64,000 nt of DNA, taken from Pochonia chlamydosporia 170 (taxonomy: Eukaryota > Ascomycota > Sordariomycetes > Hypocreales > Clavicipitaceae). Under the pieces are notes generated by a model. It searched no databases. It saw only the letters and a program-made list of their open reading frames with translations, and was not told the origin of the DNA. This document shows positions 61,239 to 64,000 of this stretch, piece by piece. The translations under genes were made by a program, and so were the position numbers. The DNA lies in assembly GCF_001653235.2 (NCBI RefSeq), contig NC_035790.1, forward strand, positions 5,208,001-5,272,000, written 5' to 3'. The first letter of the stretch is position 1. Each line of letters begins with the position of its first letter.

Positions 61239-62379
61239 ATGGGTTGGGTCGTCAACGCAACTCCAGAAGTCGACGCCCAGTCACAATGGGCGACTATCTT
61301 TGCCGTGTGCATAGTTCTGTCAGTGCTCTCTATAGCGACAGTCTCTTGTCGCCTCTGGGTCAGAGGCAAGGCTCGTGGTCTTGCTGGAGATGATTACATG
61401 TCTGCCTTGTCCATGGTATTCGCCCTCATATACTCGATTCTCTGCATTGTCCAAACCAAGTACGGTTTAGGTTTACCAATTGCACTTCGACCCAAGCCAA
61501 ATATCGGACCCTACTCGCAGGTCAACTTCGCGGGTCGTCCCATCTACCAGATTGGCATCAGCTTTTTCAAAATTGCCTTGCTCATCAGCTACCTCCGCCT
61601 TCTTCAGGGAACAGACCACAAGATTTACCGCATGACCGTCTGGGCCACTATTGTTGTCGTCTTTCTGGCTCACTTGGGATGCGCCCTTTCCTTGGTCTTT
61701 GCATGTACCCCCGTCGAGAAGTCCTGGAAGCCTTGGGTTCCGGGGAGTTGCCTGCAGCCTGGACCTTCCTTCACTGGCTATGCAGTCGTCACCATTGTCT
61801 CTGACGTGGTGGTGGCTGTCCTCCCCATTCCCGTCCTCTTGAAGCTGAATGTACGCCTCGAAAAGAAGGTGGGGCTTATCGCCATTTTCATGTTAGGTCT
61901 TTTCACCACTCTCTGCTCTATACTACGATATCTTCAGATCGATCGAATTCAGAATGGTGATGGCAATTCTACCATGTTGGTTCTATGGGGTACCATCGAG
62001 TTCAACGTTGGCGTAAGTCGTATTTGATACAACGCCCCATTCCAACTGGAGCTTTTGACTAACACGAATTTTGCAGAATATGGTATCATCTCTCCCCTTC
62101 CTGGCACCAGTGTGCATGAAAAAGGCCAAAGACTACCGATCCAAGTACTCGGGTGGCTCCAACAGTGGTCAAGCCCGCAGCCGGGGCCTTCGAAACGGCG
62201 AGCATTACAAGCTAAGCGATGTCAGCCACGACAAGAGCGCATTTGCATCAGCCAACAAGTCAGGCAGCGAGGAGAATATCCTCGAAAACGGCGCTATTAT
62301 GAAGTCGGTTACCTACACCGTACAAATTGATGATGAACCCAAGAGCAGAGGACCAAGTCGCCGAGGCGAGCAAGTCTAA
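61239..62379 (+). CDS. Rhodopsin-like fungal integral membrane protein (SAT4/PTH11 type)
   Basis: Seven-helix membrane protein of 358 residues. Exon 1 is 61239-62012 and exon 2 is 62077-62379, with a 64-bp intron (GTAAGT, GACTAAC, TTGCAG). The pattern is typical of the fungal rhodopsin-domain family. It has a short outside N-terminus, helix 1 (IFAVCIVLSVLSIATVSCRLWVR cut here to its core IFAVCIVLSVLS), then GLAGDDYMSALSM and the extracellular loop QIGISFFKIALLISYLRLL. FACTPVEKSW and GSCLQPG follow, then SDVVVAVLPIPVLLKL and YLQIDRI near helix 6. The last helix is split by the intron. The C-terminal cytosolic tail of about 80 residues is Ser/Lys-rich. Family members include PTH11-like surface receptors, but the CFEM domain of PTH11 is absent. 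Confidence 0.85.
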
Positions 62380-64000
62380 CCATCTGATTAATTGTCATTT
62401 TGAGCCGCACTTTATTTTTACAGCTGGATAGGGCGAGTTGGAACCACGGAGATGATACAACCCTGAGAAAAGCGATTTTATGACTTTGACTTTATTCTGC
62501 TACTACAATGACCAAGGAAGGCGGCCATTCCTGCTGTTTCTTAGATCTGATGTATTTTATTTCTCTTCCTGGCAACTTCTTGGGGTGACGACAATTGGCG
62601 TTGTTGAACTTTTGATGCTTTACTTGGAGGAACTTTGGGACTACTATTCCGGCTGGGTTTGACTTTTAAACTGCGTCTACAAAAAAGTATAAATCGGACA
62701 CCGTATGTATAAAGTGTTTTTAGAGTGTGTAAGATGCACGGATACCAACAATTGATCAAAATGGATTCTCTGTGCCGACAAATGCAACTCCATCCTTCTT
62801 CCGTGCTGTGCATATGTACGCGCCTGCGGGTGCATCCGATCGGACACAGCCAACTCACACTTTTGTTGTTGGTCGCTGCCACTCAATCGTATGCAGTCAT
62901 ATTCTTGTTGTGTCTGGTCGTTTCGCCCCCAGATTCGCCAGGGGACCATGAGTGTGGGCGGCGGCCCATTTCGTTTGTCTGTGCAACAAACCAACACACA
63001 GACATTGCTGATCCGGCACGCGGCAATCACACCAATTCTAGGTCTGGCTGGCACTGGTTTTCTGTAACACAACAGCGCCATCGTACCACCATTCTGTGTC
63101 CGTTCATGGGCAACCCTGTTTGTCTCCAGGCAACGTTGACGACTAGGCTTGGAAACGCACACATGTTCTTAAGAACCCCCTGGTAATAATGACAGCTCAA
63201 CATGCATCCCTTCGTGTGATTTGGTGGTTGTCCTTTGACTTGTGATGAGCTGGTCGAGTGCATGGTGTTCTGCATGCCAGTCATCGCGGGTGATTTGGAT
63301 TTTGATGCATTCTCATGTTGCACAACAGCTCACATGAGACGCTCTGCATCATAGCAACTATGTTTTAACGACAGGGCCATGGTAATCAACCGAAATTTAG
63401 TTTCCGGTCTTTGATCCATTCTCATCACCAGCTTGATGCATCCGTCAATTATGCGTCGGCCAGGTTTCAAAAGCAGCCACAAACATTTACAGTCTGTGGA
63501 GCGTGATGTGTCATCTTCGCTCACAGTCACAACGCAGACCGTTTCCTCAAGATTTTCATCGTATATCTTGGCGTCAGCAGCTAATATTCGGCGAACCATT
63601 CTCTGGACCTGGGTTGGAAAGCCAAATCTCAAACGACCCCAGGTGAGCAAGGCCATAGACCCTGTTCAGCCAGCGCGGCCGGGGTCAGAAAGGGGCCGAC
63701 CAAACGGCCCGCAGAATAACAACCGGAAGAGGCTTGCAAATCCGTAATGGTCCCCTCCTTTGAACCATCCTGGGCAAGGATATCGCTGCGAGTTTGGTCG
63801 CTGGCATTCCCGTTGGTCGCGAAACTCAGTCTTGGGTCGTTACGTTACGCTGCAGCACAAGTCATTTGTAGCAGTTCAGCGCCACTTCTTCAGCATGCCT
63901 GCTATTAGCGCCACCAAGTATGACCGCGGAGCCCATCCGGTTATGCAACTGAGCCTGTGAAACACGAGTGGAAAGGAACTACTTGCCAAAACCCTGAGGC
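62380..64000. other. Right edge, no gene seen
   Basis: About 1.6 kb. Open frames at 62725-63186 (+), 63330-63656 (-) and 63433-63747 (+) lack domains and overlap. A gene may start beyond the edge. Confidence 0.5.

Overview
This window is nuclear DNA from a filamentous ascomycete, most likely a Sordariomycete and probably Hypocreales. The evidence is short GT-AG introns of about 50-130 bp with CTAAC-type branch points, a fungal phytochrome with its cysteine in the N-terminal PAS region, a copper-fist factor, Zn2Cys6 regulators, a SAT4/PTH11-type membrane protein and an intron-split SUP35. The order-level placement is inference from gene types and protein similarity, because no database search was possible.

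Layout. 1-3608 (-) holds a phytochrome histidine kinase that runs off the left edge. A region of about 13 kb follows (3.6-16.7 kb) with no gene I can recognise and only a faint relic near 5.5-6.2 kb. 16.7-18.3 kb (+) is a copper-fist transcription factor whose DNA-binding exon carries a one-base frameshift. 21.7-22.3 kb (+) is a newly resolved four-exon gene for a 91-residue secreted protein with six cysteines. 22.5-24.9 kb (-) is an Rgt1-like Zn2Cys6 regulator, convergent with it. 26.6-27.5 kb (+) is a SAM-dependent methyltransferase. 28.2-32.3 kb (+) is PAN2, for which I resolve ten exons and 1174 residues. 33.0-34.1 kb (-) is casein kinase II beta. 34.9-35.9 kb (+) is a JmjC/cupin-like oxygenase. 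36.1-36.6 kb (-) is a four-exon small secreted protein. 37.7-39.7 kb (-) is a RanGTP-binding protein. 40.4-42.7 kb (+) is SUP35/eRF3. Another gene-poor stretch follows (42.7-48.8 kb). 48.8-52.0 kb (+) is PEP carboxykinase with an unusual 1.1-kb intron. 53.4-55.3 kb (-) is an allantoate-permease-type MFS transporter. 55.3-60.8 kb is gene-poor but contains a decayed ankyrin-like gene on the minus strand. 60.8-62.4 kb has a small conserved-looking protein divergent from a rhodopsin-like seven-helix membrane protein.

How the genes fit together. Most are unrelated housekeeping genes: mRNA deadenylation (PAN2), translation termination (SUP35), CK2 signalling, Ran transport and gluconeogenesis (PCK). 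Between them sit sensing and response genes: red-light sensing, copper, glucose and a putative surface receptor. I see no biosynthetic cluster, CRISPR array, tRNA or intact transposon. The intergenic DNA carries a short recurrent palindrome, TACGGAGTA/TACTCCGTA, many times, and I noticed it in none of the coding exons. The most notable new observations are this dispersed motif, the two small secreted protein genes, the frameshifted copper-fist gene and the ankyrin relic.
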